Assembly: GCA_035633115.1 (NCBI GenBank)
Contig: DASQFN010000102.1
Coordinates: 62,001 to 126,000 of the forward strand
DNA from: Gemmatimonadaceae bacterium
Lineage (GTDB): Bacteria > Gemmatimonadota > Gemmatimonadetes > Gemmatimonadales > Gemmatimonadaceae
DNA: 64,000 nucleotides
Reading direction: 5' to 3'
In this document: positions 16,772-27,026 of the stretch, in pieces
Numbering within the stretch: position 1 is the first letter of the stretch
Layout of the letters: every line of letters starts with the position of its first letter
Translations under genes and position numbers: made by a program
Notes under the pieces: model-generated
What the model was told of the DNA's origin: nothing
Seen by the model: the letters and a program-made list of their open reading frames with translations, nothing else
Databases searched by the model: none

Positions 16772-19700
16772 TCATGGCGGAGCGCCATCTTGCACCCATT
16801 TGATAATGATTTGAAGTTCCGCCGCAGACAGTGGACCACCAGGCGGCATTCTAACTCCTGAGCCACCAGCGGCGACCTGCGTGCCGTTGAGCTTGTGAAT
16901 CAAATAACTCTGCGCTGTGTTACCAGGAGTAACCCGGTTCATGCTGCCAAGCTCGGTTGCCAGACGATTTACCAGATTGCCATACGCGACGCCGGCAGAC
17001 ATGTCCAAACCGGCTTTCGGAGAGGCGCCCGCATGACATCCCGAGAAAGCACAGTTCGAGCTTAGTATCGGCTGAACATCTGGCCCGAAGGTCACCACGC
17101 CTGGGGGAGAAGGTGGCGTGCCAACGAACGTCACGCAGTCGTTCCCGTAACCGCCTGTCACCTGCGCATCACCGAAGGCCTTGAGCTGCCCGGGCTGGTG
17201 CGGATTCAAACTTTGCCAAAACCGATTGTACGTCGCCAACGCGTGAGGCATTACTCGCTGAGTACATACGCGCGACGGGACTGAACCCCCGAGACCAGTG
17301 AAGGCGCTCGCCGAAGCAAACCGAAGATCGAGTCCGAACGGCGCCACAGCTGGCTCGGGGCGACTTGCATGGCACATTCGGCAGGACGCCGCCACAACAT
17401 TGGTGTACATCGCCTGCTGACCAGCGTTCGCTTGCCACCCGCTCACAACGTAGTTCTCCGATTGAACGGTCGCTGCGCCCGTGTACATGTTGTTGATCAT
17501 GTCAGTGATTGCCGCGCCGGGACTCGTCCCGAGTACATGAGTTTGATTCAGCGCCTTGAACGCAGCTTGCTGATTCGCTTTGTCGTAAGGCGTAGCTCCA
17601 TTCACGACCACACCGTCAACGATGCGAAGCGCTCGCAAATCGAACGGAATGAAGACTGATCCCATTTTTACTGATGCTTTGTTGTTGAACGTCGGTACTC
17701 CCTGTGCAAAGCCCGATGGATACTCTCCACCGTGACAGACCATGCACAGTTGCGGTACGGGCCGGGCACCTCTGCCATCGAGATCGGCCTTCGTCACCAG
17801 CGCGCCGGCAGGTTGATTGTACACGTAGAACTTTACGACACGGTCGTGGTCGTTCGGATCGAATTCGTTTGCATCGCCTGATGGGTTTTCGATTCTCGAG
17901 TACTCCATCGCCACTGTTGCAAACGCATTCGTCCGATTCGCAGTGTTGATGAAATCCGCGTCATCATCCGCGTTCGAGCCATTCGCCTGTCCGTAGTTCG
18001 TGACGTAGCAAGCGATGTCTTCCGCCAAACCATCTGAAGCAGGCGTCCGCTTGCAATGCATCTCGCGTCCGAATGCGAGATCAACGGCGTTGACATACGT
18101 TGCGCTGTCATGATTCCCCGGCTGGAATCCATGCTTCGAGAGGAACGCCGCGTAAGTGCTCCGCAAGCCACGGGGATCTATCTGCTGGTAGTAATTCGCG
18201 GACGCCGTTTCGAACTGCGCTTCGAGAGCCGGATTGGAAATCGCCAACTCCGTGAGGTTTGCTGCCTCGAAGCTGTAGAGACCATGGAGGAATGCGTCGA
18301 CACCGGGCACCGGTTGGGTGGCGTCGAAGAGCACGACTGACCCTTGGCAAGCGCCATAGTTGGGCGCCGGTTGATTCGGACTCGTCGGATTCTGCGGGCC
18401 GCCGGTGTTGACGACGAACGTTCCGTACAGCTTCGTGTTCGGCGGCGGGTCAGTCGAGTAAACCGCCATCGTCACGTCGGTGTTCGTCGGAAGATTATAG
18501 AAGGCGTGAAAGTTCGGCGCGGTGTTCGCGACGAGCCGGCTGAAGAAACGCGGCGCAGCAGTACCCAGCGGTACGGTGATCTCGATGTTGTACTGAGCTG
18601 GAAGTGGCGTGAGTCCGGCGCCGGGATCGCCGCTGAAAATACGAATGCATGCCTGGTTGGTCTTCACCAGATCGGAATTGAAATCGGACAGGTGCTTTAT
18701 CGTGCCGACGTAGTTATTGCCCGAGCGAGTCAGCGTTCCATCCGGCAGCCACACACCATTCTTTTCATCATACGTCAGCAGTGGAATCGTACTCGGCTTC
18801 GGATCACTTGACGCAAGCTGGACCGGATCGATTGGAAGCGTCAGAGTAGCCGTCGCGCCCGACTTGAGATTGTATGTCGTGCCGCCTTGAGTTATCTGGA
18901 TGTGACCGGCTCCATAACTCTCCATCACTTTTGTCGAGCCGGCATCCAGAACAGTGTAGTCGCCCGGCATGTCGAACGGTGTTCTCAGATCGGTTGTATA
19001 GAGTGTCACGTTGACCGGGCCGGATGGTGCGTTGCCATTCGCATCCGCCAGCGAATTAGCCGGTATCTGCAGTCGCATTCCCGGGCCGCACGGCGTTCTC
19101 GGGTTTTCGCGATTACGAACCGGCTCGCGATCCTTGCGTGCCTGAATCACGTAACCGTTTTCATCTTCGCGCACGGGACGCAACGCCACGCTTCCGGAGT
19201 CGAATCGGATCCGAGTGAGAATGGTGCCGCAGCGCTGGAACTTTCGACCGTCGGTTACGTCGATCGGTTGAGTTGGATCGACAGTTTGAACCGTGCCTTT
19301 GGTTAGAGTCCAGGCACCGCCCTCGACCGCATCCTGATAAATCTGGGAAAGCAGCTTATATCCCGGCTTTCTGACGTTGAAAACGTACCGGCTGCTCTCG
19401 TGCACTCTCACCTGGAAGTAGCCGGACGCACTGGTTGTCGTCCTCACTCCATTGACTTCGACTTCCGCGCCTTGAAGCGCAGGGACATTCGATTCGTTTA
19501 CGTGACCCGAGAATGCCACGCCGTTCCCCGCCGTGGAAACGAGAGTGTACTGCCGCGCGTAGCCTCCGCGTCCATCCGCTGCAACGACATCAACGCGGAA
19601 AAGCCCCGGCTGATTCGGAAGTGTCCATGACACGTTCGCCCCAGTCTTCGCGCTGAGCGTTCCACCTCCTTGGAGCACTCGCCAATTGTATGACACCGGA

Positions 19701-20581
19701 TCTCCATCGGCGTCGCCTGCCGATGCTGAGAGCGCAATGGTGGCTCCCGGTGCGGCGGTGCGGACCCGGGCGCCGCCGATCGAAGCGAGGACGTTTGTGA
19801 ATCGGGGCAGGTAGTTGATGAAAGTCAGATTGACTTGGTGAATGCCCGAGGATGCCAAGAATTCCGGCACCATCGTTCGCTCTACTCGCGCGCCTTCAAC
19901 CCGAGCGTCCAATCGAAGCATACGATTCGTTGGAACGCGGGGGAGAACGTAGTCGCCATAATTGTTTACGTACGCACTGTCGAGCGTGGCCCCATTGAGG
20001 TCGACCAGATAGACCCGGGCGTAAGAGTTCACGCCGATCATTGGGACGAAGGTGCGCAGGTTACCACCGCGCATATTTACGGAACCATACACGGCGGTGC
20101 TTTGACCCTTCGGCTCGACGGAAACGGAGATCCAACCCAGGGTCACCGGAAGAGTCGTAACCGGAACGTACCGGGAGAAACAGCCGGTGACGAATCCGGT
20201 TTTGCTCCAGCAAATTCGATAGACGCCGGGTCGAACGCCCCAGAAAGTGAATCGTCCGCTCAAATCAGTGATCAATCGGTCGACGGTTTTTCCGGTGGCA
20301 GAGTCGATCAAGGCCACCGGTATCCCCGGTAGGAAGATCACAGGACTCTTGGATGTGGAAGTCACCGCTGCTGCGAGCTCGGTCGTCCGTCCCGTTCCCA
20401 GGATCAGAGACCCTCGCACATTCGGGGTGACGTGAGGGCCACCAGTTGTGGGAAAGGCTGGCGTTGATTTGGTCTTGTCACACCCAATCGCAACGGCGAG
20501 GAACAGAACTGAGAAACCAATTGCAACCGCGTGACTGAGTTTGCCCGGAGATCTTTGCAACGATCGAGTCTGATTGCCCAT
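16772..20581 (-). CDS. Giant secreted lipoprotein with carboxypeptidase-regulatory, Ig-like and c-type haem motifs
   Basis: 1269 residues. The N-terminal signal ends in a lipobox-like LAVAIGC (Cys34). Then come carboxypeptidase-regulatory-like modules (GRFTFWGVRPGVYRICW, YFQVRVHESSRYVF), a PKD/Ig-like module (ASAGDADGDPVSYNWRV) and a long beta-rich middle. The C-terminal third carries haem-binding motifs CMVCH and CRMCH and a CAFSGCH (C-x3-CH) variant. It ends in a planctomycete-type cytochrome c segment (VRMPPGGPLSAAELQIIIKW). It is probably an envelope redox or surface-attachment protein. It is monocistronic, behind element G. The full reading frame is intact, in contrast to many neighbours. 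Confidence 0.8.
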   Translation of the reverse strand: MGNQTRSLQRSPGKLSHAVAIGFSVLFLAVAIGCDKTKSTPAFPTTGGPHVTPNVRGSLILGTGRTTELAAAVTSTSKSPVIFLPGIPVALIDSATGKTVDRLITDLSGRFTFWGVRPGVYRICWSKTGFVTGCFSRYVPVTTLPVTLGWISVSVEPKGQSTAVYGSVNMRGGNLRTFVPMIGVNSYARVYLVDLNGATLDSAYVNNYGDYVLPRVPTNRMLRLDARVEGARVERTMVPEFLASSGIHQVNLTFINYLPRFTNVLASIGGARVRTAAPGATIALSASAGDADGDPVSYNWRVLQGGGTLSAKTGANVSWTLPNQPGLFRVDVVAADGRGGYARQYTLVSTAGNGVAFSGHVNESNVPALQGAEVEVNGVRTTTSASGYFQVRVHESSRYVFNVRKPGYKLLSQIYQDAVEGGAWTLTKGTVQTVDPTQPIDVTDGRKFQRCGTILTRIRFDSGSVALRPVREDENGYVIQARKDREPVRNRENPRTPCGPGMRLQIPANSLADANGNAPSGPVNVTLYTTDLRTPFDMPGDYTVLDAGSTKVMESYGAGHIQITQGGTTYNLKSGATATLTLPIDPVQLASSDPKPSTIPLLTYDEKNGVWLPDGTLTRSGNNYVGTIKHLSDFNSDLVKTNQACIRIFSGDPGAGLTPLPAQYNIEITVPLGTAAPRFFSRLVANTAPNFHAFYNLPTNTDVTMAVYSTDPPPNTKLYGTFVVNTGGPQNPTSPNQPAPNYGACQGSVVLFDATQPVPGVDAFLHGLYSFEAANLTELAISNPALEAQFETASANYYQQIDPRGLRSTYAAFLSKHGFQPGNHDSATYVNAVDLAFGREMHCKRTPASDGLAEDIACYVTNYGQANGSNADDDADFINTANRTNAFATVAMEYSRIENPSGDANEFDPNDHDRVVKFYVYNQPAGALVTKADLDGRGARPVPQLCMVCHGGEYPSGFAQGVPTFNNKASVKMGSVFIPFDLRALRIVDGVVVNGATPYDKANQQAAFKALNQTHVLGTSPGAAITDMINNMYTGAATVQSENYVVSGWQANAGQQAMYTNVVAASCRMCHASRPEPAVAPFGLDLRFASASAFTGLGGSVPSRVCTQRVMPHALATYNRFWQSLNPHQPGQLKAFGDAQVTGGYGNDCVTFVGTPPSPPGVVTFGPDVQPILSSNCAFSGCHAGASPKAGLDMSAGVAYGNLVNRLATELGSMNRVTPGNTAQSYLIHKLNGTQVAAGGSGVRMPPGGPLSAAELQIIIKWVQDGAPP

Positions 20582-20639
20582 ACATCCTCCCGTGTTCTAA
20601 TGCGCGCGTCTGAATCTCGGGCAATCCGCGCTTGGCTGT

Positions 20640-20678
20640 AATGCGGTTTTTATATCACTCAACTGTGGTTTTTATATC
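20640..20678 (-). promoter_or_regulatory. Tandem half-site element G (upstream of the haem lipoprotein)
   Basis: On the minus strand: GATATAAAAACCACAGTT, then 22 bases later GATATAAAAACCGCATT. It lies 58 bases before the ATG and points into the gene. Confidence 0.75.
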
Positions 20679-20726
20679 ACGTTCAGATCAGGCCGGTCTC
20701 CGGACACGCAAGCCGTCCGTCACGAA

Positions 20727-22415
20727 TCAATCGGGAAACCACCAGACGGTAAGACAGTTGGCACGACCTAAACTCGACGTGGAAAAAACCGATTCGCCGT
20801 CATGACCACACATGCTTATTGTCGATGGGAGTCCCATGGGCCGACTGACACCGCCGTGAGCTGCACTGTTTCTACGTCCACTGTACGCATTCAGCGATAT
20901 CACATCACTCAACCATGAGCTGACAACTGGGGCAACGTGTCCGAGGCTGCTACCGTAGGGGCCACCCGCGGCATCGTTGATATACATGATTGTCCGGTAG
21001 CCGACGACGTTGCGTACACCGCCGAAAATATTCCACCAGGTATCTGGCCAGGTGGGTGTATCGTCAGGTGCGGGAACGACCTCGCAGGAATGAATGATCC
21101 AATCGGCGAGTTTGCCATTGGCTGACGGACCGTAGCCGGGGCTCGGAATATCGCCGTTGATATTCACCAGATCACAACAGTTCATAAGCGTGCTGTACAG
21201 CCACCAATCGCCATGAACTTCGATCAAAGCCAAATTCATCGCATTGATGAATGAGTTTTTTTGAGTGGTGAACAATCGCGGCTCAGCCCAGTAGTATTGC
21301 GAGTTTGTAAACAGCGATCGGGTCCACGAAGACGCGAGTGAATTCCAGAACGCATTAGCATTGTTCACCCAACCGGCGTCATCATTACGCACAACGTACC
21401 GACCGACTATTGGATCGTTCTCGGGTGGACGCGGCTGCGTCACACGGTTTGATGCAGCCGTCGCCGGATTTGGACCGTCAACTTTGTCGAGTGACGGCAG
21501 TGCTTCTATCGCCCTGGCAAAAGGGATGTACCCGATGACGAAGTCATCACTGGTTCGCGCCTCAGCATTGGGCGTGATGTGATGGATCCGGGCGGTGAAC
21601 CGAAAGACAGGTTGCAAGTAAGCTTTGTTGCCGTCGTAATACGCAAGCTCGATTCGATCGACGACTATGTCGGAGTTTCTCAATGCGGGTCTGAGCTGAC
21701 GCGCGATCTCAGCGCGGACTTCAGTCGGGCTGAGCGACTTCCGCACCCTCTCGACAATGTTGGCTGTTTTCCAGACTCGACTAAGTCCTTCGACAGATCC
21801 GCCATTGCCTATTGTCAGTAACGCTCGCGACCCCGGCCCATCGACCGGGAAGTTTCCGACATAGCGACGAGCGGAGACATAGACGGCGTACTGCGCCTTC
21901 TTGTCGGTTCTGGTGGAAGTACGCGGCACTCGAAGCAGAGTCGCACCGTTGAGCGTTTGCGGTTTGTCGACGATCGAGCGTGTATCGTCGTGGGGGAACA
22001 TCTGGGGCGACGCGAAAATGTCGCGGGCAACGGAGGTCAACCGTTCCACATCGGCCGGCGAGATTGGCTTCAGCTTGGAGAGCGTTGGGTAGATCGCTGC
22101 CTCGCCGCTGCGCATATCAGCCCACGCCTTGACCGTCTCGCGCTCGACTACGCCGACAACTCCCGCAGGAATGCGGATATTGTTTCTGCGGAAAAAAGGT
22201 GTCTCGCCAAGCGCCGCAAGCTTCTGGCTGCCACCCGCAACTAAAACCCTGTTGATCAAATCAACCGGTGCGGCCTGCGCTCTCAGCCGCAGGAGTGGCA
22301 GTTCCGCGGGTGCGTCTGGTACCTCAGCTGCAAATCTGAGTGATCCTGCGACCTGAGGTTCGATGACCAAACTTGCAGCAGCAAGTATGGCAAGATGAAA
22401 AGGTCGGTAACTCAT
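20727..22415 (-). CDS. Secreted DUF6345-type protein with PepSY-like N-terminal half
   Basis: 562 residues with a signal peptide at 1-25 (LAILAAASLVIEPQVAG). The N-terminal half contains FPVDGPGSRALLTIGNGGSV and a strand-rich YLQPVFRFTARI block typical of PepSY/FTP-like propeptides. The C-terminal half has LIEVHGDWWLY (His) and LADWIIHSCEVVP (Cys), then NVVGYRTIMYIND, the DUF6345 pattern with a caspase-like His/Cys pair. Element H lies upstream, and the VWA gene is divergent. Proteolytic activity is a fold-level inference only. Confidence 0.75.
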   Translation of the reverse strand: MSYRPFHLAILAAASLVIEPQVAGSLRFAAEVPDAPAELPLLRLRAQAAPVDLINRVLVAGGSQKLAALGETPFFRRNNIRIPAGVVGVVERETVKAWADMRSGEAAIYPTLSKLKPISPADVERLTSVARDIFASPQMFPHDDTRSIVDKPQTLNGATLLRVPRTSTRTDKKAQYAVYVSARRYVGNFPVDGPGSRALLTIGNGGSVEGLSRVWKTANIVERVRKSLSPTEVRAEIARQLRPALRNSDIVVDRIELAYYDGNKAYLQPVFRFTARIHHITPNAEARTSDDFVIGYIPFARAIEALPSLDKVDGPNPATAASNRVTQPRPPENDPIVGRYVVRNDDAGWVNNANAFWNSLASSWTRSLFTNSQYYWAEPRLFTTQKNSFINAMNLALIEVHGDWWLYSTLMNCCDLVNINGDIPSPGYGPSANGKLADWIIHSCEVVPAPDDTPTWPDTWWNIFGGVRNVVGYRTIMYINDAAGGPYGSSLGHVAPVVSSWLSDVISLNAYSGRRNSAAHGGVSRPMGLPSTISMCGHDGESVFSTSSLGRANCLTVWWFPD

Positions 22416-22485
22416 CTGATGCCTCCCAATGTTTCGTCGACAAACTTCTCGCGCGTATGAATCTCAGGCGCTCGGCACTGGCTGC

Positions 22486-22524
22486 AATGCCGTTTCTATA
22501 TCACTCAACTGTCGTTTTTATATC
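22486..22524 (-). promoter_or_regulatory. Tandem half-site element H (upstream of the DUF6345 gene)
   Basis: On the minus strand: GATATAAAAACGACAGTT, then 22 bases later GATATAGAAACGGCATT. It is about 70 bases before the ATG at 22415. It pairs divergently with element I, 33 bases away. Confidence 0.75.
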
Positions 22525-22557
22525 AGCCGACTCCAGTTTGCAGCGAAGTATCGGAGT

Positions 22558-22596
22558 GATATAAAAACAGCACTTCGGTGATATAAAACCGACATT
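22558..22596 (+). promoter_or_regulatory. Tandem half-site element I (upstream of the VWA gene)
   Basis: GATATAAAAACAGCACTTC, then 22 bases later GATATAAAACCGACATT. It is about 100 bases before the VWA start and oriented into it. Confidence 0.75.
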
Positions 22597-22698
22597 GTGC
22601 GCCCCTTTCGCCGCTCTATCCTTTGCTATCGTCGCGCATTCGTCGGTGACGGAGAGTTTCAAGCGCCGCCGATTCTCACTCCCAGTGCTGGAGATACC

Positions 22699-25600
22699 AT
22701 GAGAGCTCGCCTCGCGTTTCCTCAGCTCTCTCTCGTCGCCACTGTCTTAACCTGCTCATTCGTGTTAGCGGTATCGGCCAGCGCTCAGCTCGCCGTCGTC
22801 GGACAAACGAACGGGCCACGAGTCACTGTTGTTGACGTGTCCAATCCTGCTACGCCGGTCGTGCGAGGAACGGTCACTACAACCCTTGTTGGAGTTTCGT
22901 CAATCGCTGTCGACGCGACTGGTAGCCGAGTTGTCGCTGGTGAGCTCAATGGTTGTCGCATTGCGCTCATCAGCATTCAGAATCCTGATGCACCAGTACA
23001 AACTGGCACCGTCTGCACAACGTTTGCGGGAGTGTCCTCGGTAGCAGTGAGCGGGACACGCACGATCGTCGGACAACAGAGTGGCCCCGGCGTAGAGTTG
23101 TACGACATCTCGGGCGCGGCACCGGTCAAAATTGGTGTGAATTTGAACACCGTATTGGTTGGGATCAGCTCACTAGCTGCGAGCGGAGGATGTGCAATCG
23201 CAGGCGAGCTTAATCAAAATCGTGTAGTCGGAATAAACATCGCCGGCGCGGGTCCTGTCATCGCAGGATCTGCAGTCAATACGACGCTTGTGGGCGTGTC
23301 GTCAGTTGGTCTTTCCGGAGCGCGAGCCATCGCCGGTCAACAGAACGGCCCACGCGTTCAAGCATTGACTACGAGCGCTTGCGCGCTCACGCTCGGCGGA
23401 AGTTTGAATCTTTCCGGAATCGTTGGCGTAGCGGCGGTGTCTCTGAGTGGGACCCGCGCAATCGTTGGCGAGCTCAACGGTCCTGATGTCGCGATTGTGG
23501 ACATTATAAACACTGCCGCGCCGGCGCAGATCGGTCTGGCGATCGGTACGGGGTTCGCCGGCGTTTCGTCGGTCGCAGCTAATGGCAACATCGGTGTCGC
23601 GGGCCAGCAGTTCGGACCTGGAGTGCGCGCCATCACCGGCATCACCGGTGCTACGCCAACTGCGGCGGGCAGTGTGCTGACGACATTGGTTGGTGTTTCC
23701 AGCATCGCGCTCACTTCTTTCTCGCCTCCTGCCGTTGTTTTCAGCGCCACGTTTGCGTTCCCGACCGTGCAGCGTGTCGGCACAGCCTCATCTCCACAAG
23801 CGTTGACCATTACAAACACGGGTGGATCGCAGCTGCAGTTAACGAACATCACTAGCTCGAGCGCACGCTTTGCTCCCCAGGTTACAAGCTTGAACGTAGC
23901 AGCCATGAGCACGGGAACGCTCAACGTCACCTTCACGCCAAACGCAGAGGGCACAGTCACCGGGACACTTACTGCTCAGACCAACGATCCGGCGAGGCCA
24001 TCGATCACGATTACGCTCTCGGGAACTGGCGGACTCCCACATCTTCAGGTGGCTTCGAGTCTCTCCTTGCCGAGCGCCGCAGCAAATTGTCAAAGCACAA
24101 CGAATACGCTCCAGATTTCGAACACTGGTGCGCTGCCCTTAGTGGTTAGCTCAGTCAGCCTGCCCGCGGGCCCATTCACACGAACGCCGGCGAGCCTCAC
24201 AGTTCTCGCGAATAGCAACGGCTCCGTACAAGTGACATTCACTCCCACTACTGTCGGACCCGCGAGCGCTACGATGACGCTGGCGACCGACGATCCCGCA
24301 AACGTGAGTAAGACCATCAGCCTTAGTGGAACTGGTGCATCAGCCCCGCCTCCTTCCGTTGTTGTGAACCCAACGTCACTGAACTTCGGCGCGACACAAG
24401 TCAACTTCTTCATCGGAAAGCGAATCACGCTTACCAACAATGGAACGTGCTCACCGCTGAACGTCACGCTCACTTCATCGAGCGCAGTATTCCCGATAAC
24501 GTCCGACCCGAACCCTTCGACAACGCCTCCATCGACTACCGCCACGAGCACGCTCGCTCCGGGAGCCAGTCAGTCATTCGTAGTTGTTTTTGCGCCGACG
24601 AGCGCAGCCCCCGCGAACGGAACTCTCGCCGTTTCTAGCAACGACCCCGCGAATCCGAACGTCTCAGTTCCTCTTTCCGGCACCGGTGTCCTCGCGGCTG
24701 CTTCATCTCTCAGCATGATTCTCGACCGCTCAGGAAGCATGGCTGATCCAGTTGGCGGCGGCACTAAGATGGATGCGCTCAAGGCGGCCAGTAAACTTTT
24801 CACTGACCTCATCATGGATGGCCAAGGCGACCGACTCGGCACGGTCGAGTTCGACGACGTCGTCACTCCGCTAACGCCTATTGCGAATGTTGACGCCACT
24901 CAGAAAGCGTCTGTAAAGACAACTATCGACGGTCTGTTTCCGCGGGGAGGGACGTCTATCGGCGGAGGTCTGCAAGCCGGTCTAGCGCAGCTGACGGGTT
25001 CGACGACAACGCGACAGGTGCTGATGGTCTTCACCGACGGGGTCGAAAACGTGATACCCATGATCGCGACTGTGAAGCCGGCCATACCCGCAACGACTGA
25101 AGTTTATTCGGTTGGATTCGGAGACCCATCTCAGATTTCTGCCGCAGCGCTCACTGACTTGGCAATTTCGTCGGGGGGTCGATACTTCAACCCGCAGGAT
25201 CCACTTCTGCTGCGAAAGGATTTTGTTCAAGTCCTGAGCGACGCATTTCGGCAGAACATGGCGTTTGATCCGATCTACACGATGCTCGCCGGGTCGACGA
25301 GAGATATCCCGGTGCCGCTCTGCACTTGCGATCGACGAGTCAGCTTCATCGTATACTGGCAGAACCCAAGGTCACAGCTCTCCGTCGATGTCGTTGCACC
25401 GAACGGCATGGTTTACACTTCCGCCGCACCGCTGACAAACCGGCTCGTGCGTTACGTCTCTCAACCGGGCTATCGATTCTATCAGATTGCATTTCCGCCG
25501 GTCGACCTCGCGCCGGGCGCGGTGATTGGCCCGCCCCGCGCGGGAACGTGGATAGTGCGCGTTCGAGGTGACGGACTCGTCGGCGCATCCGAACGCATAT

Positions 25601-26451
25601 CGGTGAGCGTGGTTGTAGAGAGCGACTTGATGCTCAAAGTTGCGATCGATCAAGCGCGAATCGGTAAGCCAGTTCGATTCACGGCCCGTCTCACAGAGGG
25701 AGCGAATCAAGTTCTAGGCGCGCATGTAACGGCCCAGGTGCGGAGCCCGCAGCGAAGCATCGGTGGACTGCTTGCCGATCTCGCGCCCGCGTTGAGAGCG
25801 GCAACCGCGCGCAGGCCACAAAGTCGCGACACTGTTCTAGACCGCTCCCTCATCATCCGTGAATTGCTCCGCCGACGGGGCAATTCCTTCAAGCCACTTG
25901 TTCCAACGACTGTCAGATCGTACCGGCTTTACGATGATGGTCAACATGGCGATGGAGGAGCGGGTGACGGTTTGTATGGATTTGTATTACCGGCGCTCGC
26001 GATAGAGGGAGGTTATACAGTGGAGTACAAGGCGACAGCTGCAGTGTGTGACGGAATGCCGTTACGCGAAGGAACGTTGTCCTTCTACGCTGCACTCCCC
26101 GTTGATTCTTCCCGTACAAAAGTTCAAGTCGTTACCAGGCCCGTGCCAGGCGCGGTCACTGTGTCTGTCACTCCTCGCGCATTAGACGGAGCACTCCTGG
26201 GGCCAGGACTCGCGACGATGATTCACGCCACTGTGGCGATTGATGGCAGGGATGTATCACGGGTGACGCGGGTGAGAGATAACCTGAACGGCTCTTACTC
26301 GATCGACGTTGTCAACGTTCAACCGGGTTCGGTGCTGCATCTCGATATCGATAAAACGAGATTCGTTGTTCCCCTTGGACGCAGCAATCGAACGGGAAAA
26401 AGTCAATCCTCCCCGGTAGCGTCGCCCTCCCAATTCAATGTCGGCCAATGA
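22699..26451 (+). CDS. Large secreted protein: beta-propeller-like repeats, ASH-type domains and a VWA domain
   Basis: 1250 residues from the ATG with GGAG upstream. A signal peptide occupies 1-33 (FVLAVSASAQ). Residues 34-345 hold about nine LVIVD/propeller-like repeats (TTLVGVSSIAV type, alternating IAGELN and IAGQQNGP loops). Then come three choice-of-anchor/ASH-like domains (ITNTGGSQLQL; ISNTGALPLVV; LNFGATQVNF). A VWA domain follows from about residue 670 with an intact MIDAS, DRSGSMADP and later VFTDGVEN. The C-terminal 450 residues are beta-sandwich-like. VWA domains bind ligands through a metal. The next gene overlaps its stop by four bases (ATGA), so a membrane partner is translated with it. 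Confidence 0.82.
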   Translation: MRARLAFPQLSLVATVLTCSFVLAVSASAQLAVVGQTNGPRVTVVDVSNPATPVVRGTVTTTLVGVSSIAVDATGSRVVAGELNGCRIALISIQNPDAPVQTGTVCTTFAGVSSVAVSGTRTIVGQQSGPGVELYDISGAAPVKIGVNLNTVLVGISSLAASGGCAIAGELNQNRVVGINIAGAGPVIAGSAVNTTLVGVSSVGLSGARAIAGQQNGPRVQALTTSACALTLGGSLNLSGIVGVAAVSLSGTRAIVGELNGPDVAIVDIINTAAPAQIGLAIGTGFAGVSSVAANGNIGVAGQQFGPGVRAITGITGATPTAAGSVLTTLVGVSSIALTSFSPPAVVFSATFAFPTVQRVGTASSPQALTITNTGGSQLQLTNITSSSARFAPQVTSLNVAAMSTGTLNVTFTPNAEGTVTGTLTAQTNDPARPSITITLSGTGGLPHLQVASSLSLPSAAANCQSTTNTLQISNTGALPLVVSSVSLPAGPFTRTPASLTVLANSNGSVQVTFTPTTVGPASATMTLATDDPANVSKTISLSGTGASAPPPSVVVNPTSLNFGATQVNFFIGKRITLTNNGTCSPLNVTLTSSSAVFPITSDPNPSTTPPSTTATSTLAPGASQSFVVVFAPTSAAPANGTLAVSSNDPANPNVSVPLSGTGVLAAASSLSMILDRSGSMADPVGGGTKMDALKAASKLFTDLIMDGQGDRLGTVEFDDVVTPLTPIANVDATQKASVKTTIDGLFPRGGTSIGGGLQAGLAQLTGSTTTRQVLMVFTDGVENVIPMIATVKPAIPATTEVYSVGFGDPSQISAAALTDLAISSGGRYFNPQDPLLLRKDFVQVLSDAFRQNMAFDPIYTMLAGSTRDIPVPLCTCDRRVSFIVYWQNPRSQLSVDVVAPNGMVYTSAAPLTNRLVRYVSQPGYRFYQIAFPPVDLAPGAVIGPPRAGTWIVRVRGDGLVGASERISVSVVVESDLMLKVAIDQARIGKPVRFTARLTEGANQVLGAHVTAQVRSPQRSIGGLLADLAPALRAATARRPQSRDTVLDRSLIIRELLRRRGNSFKPLVPTTVRSYRLYDDGQHGDGGAGDGLYGFVLPALAIEGGYTVEYKATAAVCDGMPLREGTLSFYAALPVDSSRTKVQVVTRPVPGAVTVSVTPRALDGALLGPGLATMIHATVAIDGRDVSRVTRVRDNLNGSYSIDVVNVQPGSVLHLDIDKTRFVVPLGRSNRTGKSQSSPVASPSQFNVGQ

Positions 26452-27026
26452 CAGAAAATACCGATAGCCCACCAGTCGACGGGGCGACAAAACCGCAACG
26501 GAACACCGGCCATCCGGTGTGGGACGTCTATGATCTTTATCGTACTGCTCGTCTGAACGTGAAGTACTACAGTTGCCGTGTTAGTACGCTCCAACGCCAG
26601 AATTTCTGGATCGAGTTCGTTTTAGCCGCGACGGCGGCTGGCTCCGCCATTGCTGGACTGACTTTCTGGAGCGCCGGCGTAGGAAGAATTATCTGGCAGA
26701 TGCTGATGATAATCGCAGCCGTGTTGGCGGTGGCGAAACCGCTTCTCAAGTTGACCGATCGTATTCAGACACTCGCGGAGCTAGTGGGCAAATACCGAGC
26801 AGTCGAGTATGACTTGAAAAAGATTGAAGTTGCTATCCGTCAGCGGCGAAAGTTCGAACCAGACTTGCGGGAGATGTTCGTTGCTACACTCGACCGAATG
26901 GCGGAGATAGCGAAAGAAAAGAACGGGGAGTTTCGCGTTCGAGAAAAACTTCGTAAGAAATGCCGGCTCGAGGTGGAGAAGGAGTTGCCAGCAAGCCGAT
27001 TCTTCATTCCAGAGGAGAGTGTCTAA
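26448..27026 (+). CDS. SLATT-like two-TM membrane protein
   Basis: 192 residues whose ATG overlaps the VWA stop (ATGA). It has an N-terminal helix (YDLYRTARLNVKYYSCRVST), two adjacent membrane segments (FVLAATAAGSAIAGLTF and IWQMLMIIAAVLAVAKPLL), then a long charged cytoplasmic helix (KYRAVEYDLKKIEVAIRQRR). This is the architecture of SLATT/DUF4231-type proteins, which form pores or sensors in several bacterial conflict systems. The assignment rests on topology, not sequence identity. Coupling to the secreted VWA protein suggests a paired function. Confidence 0.55.
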   Translation: MTENTDSPPVDGATKPQRNTGHPVWDVYDLYRTARLNVKYYSCRVSTLQRQNFWIEFVLAATAAGSAIAGLTFWSAGVGRIIWQMLMIIAAVLAVAKPLLKLTDRIQTLAELVGKYRAVEYDLKKIEVAIRQRRKFEPDLREMFVATLDRMAEIAKEKNGEFRVREKLRKKCRLEVEKELPASRFFIPEESV

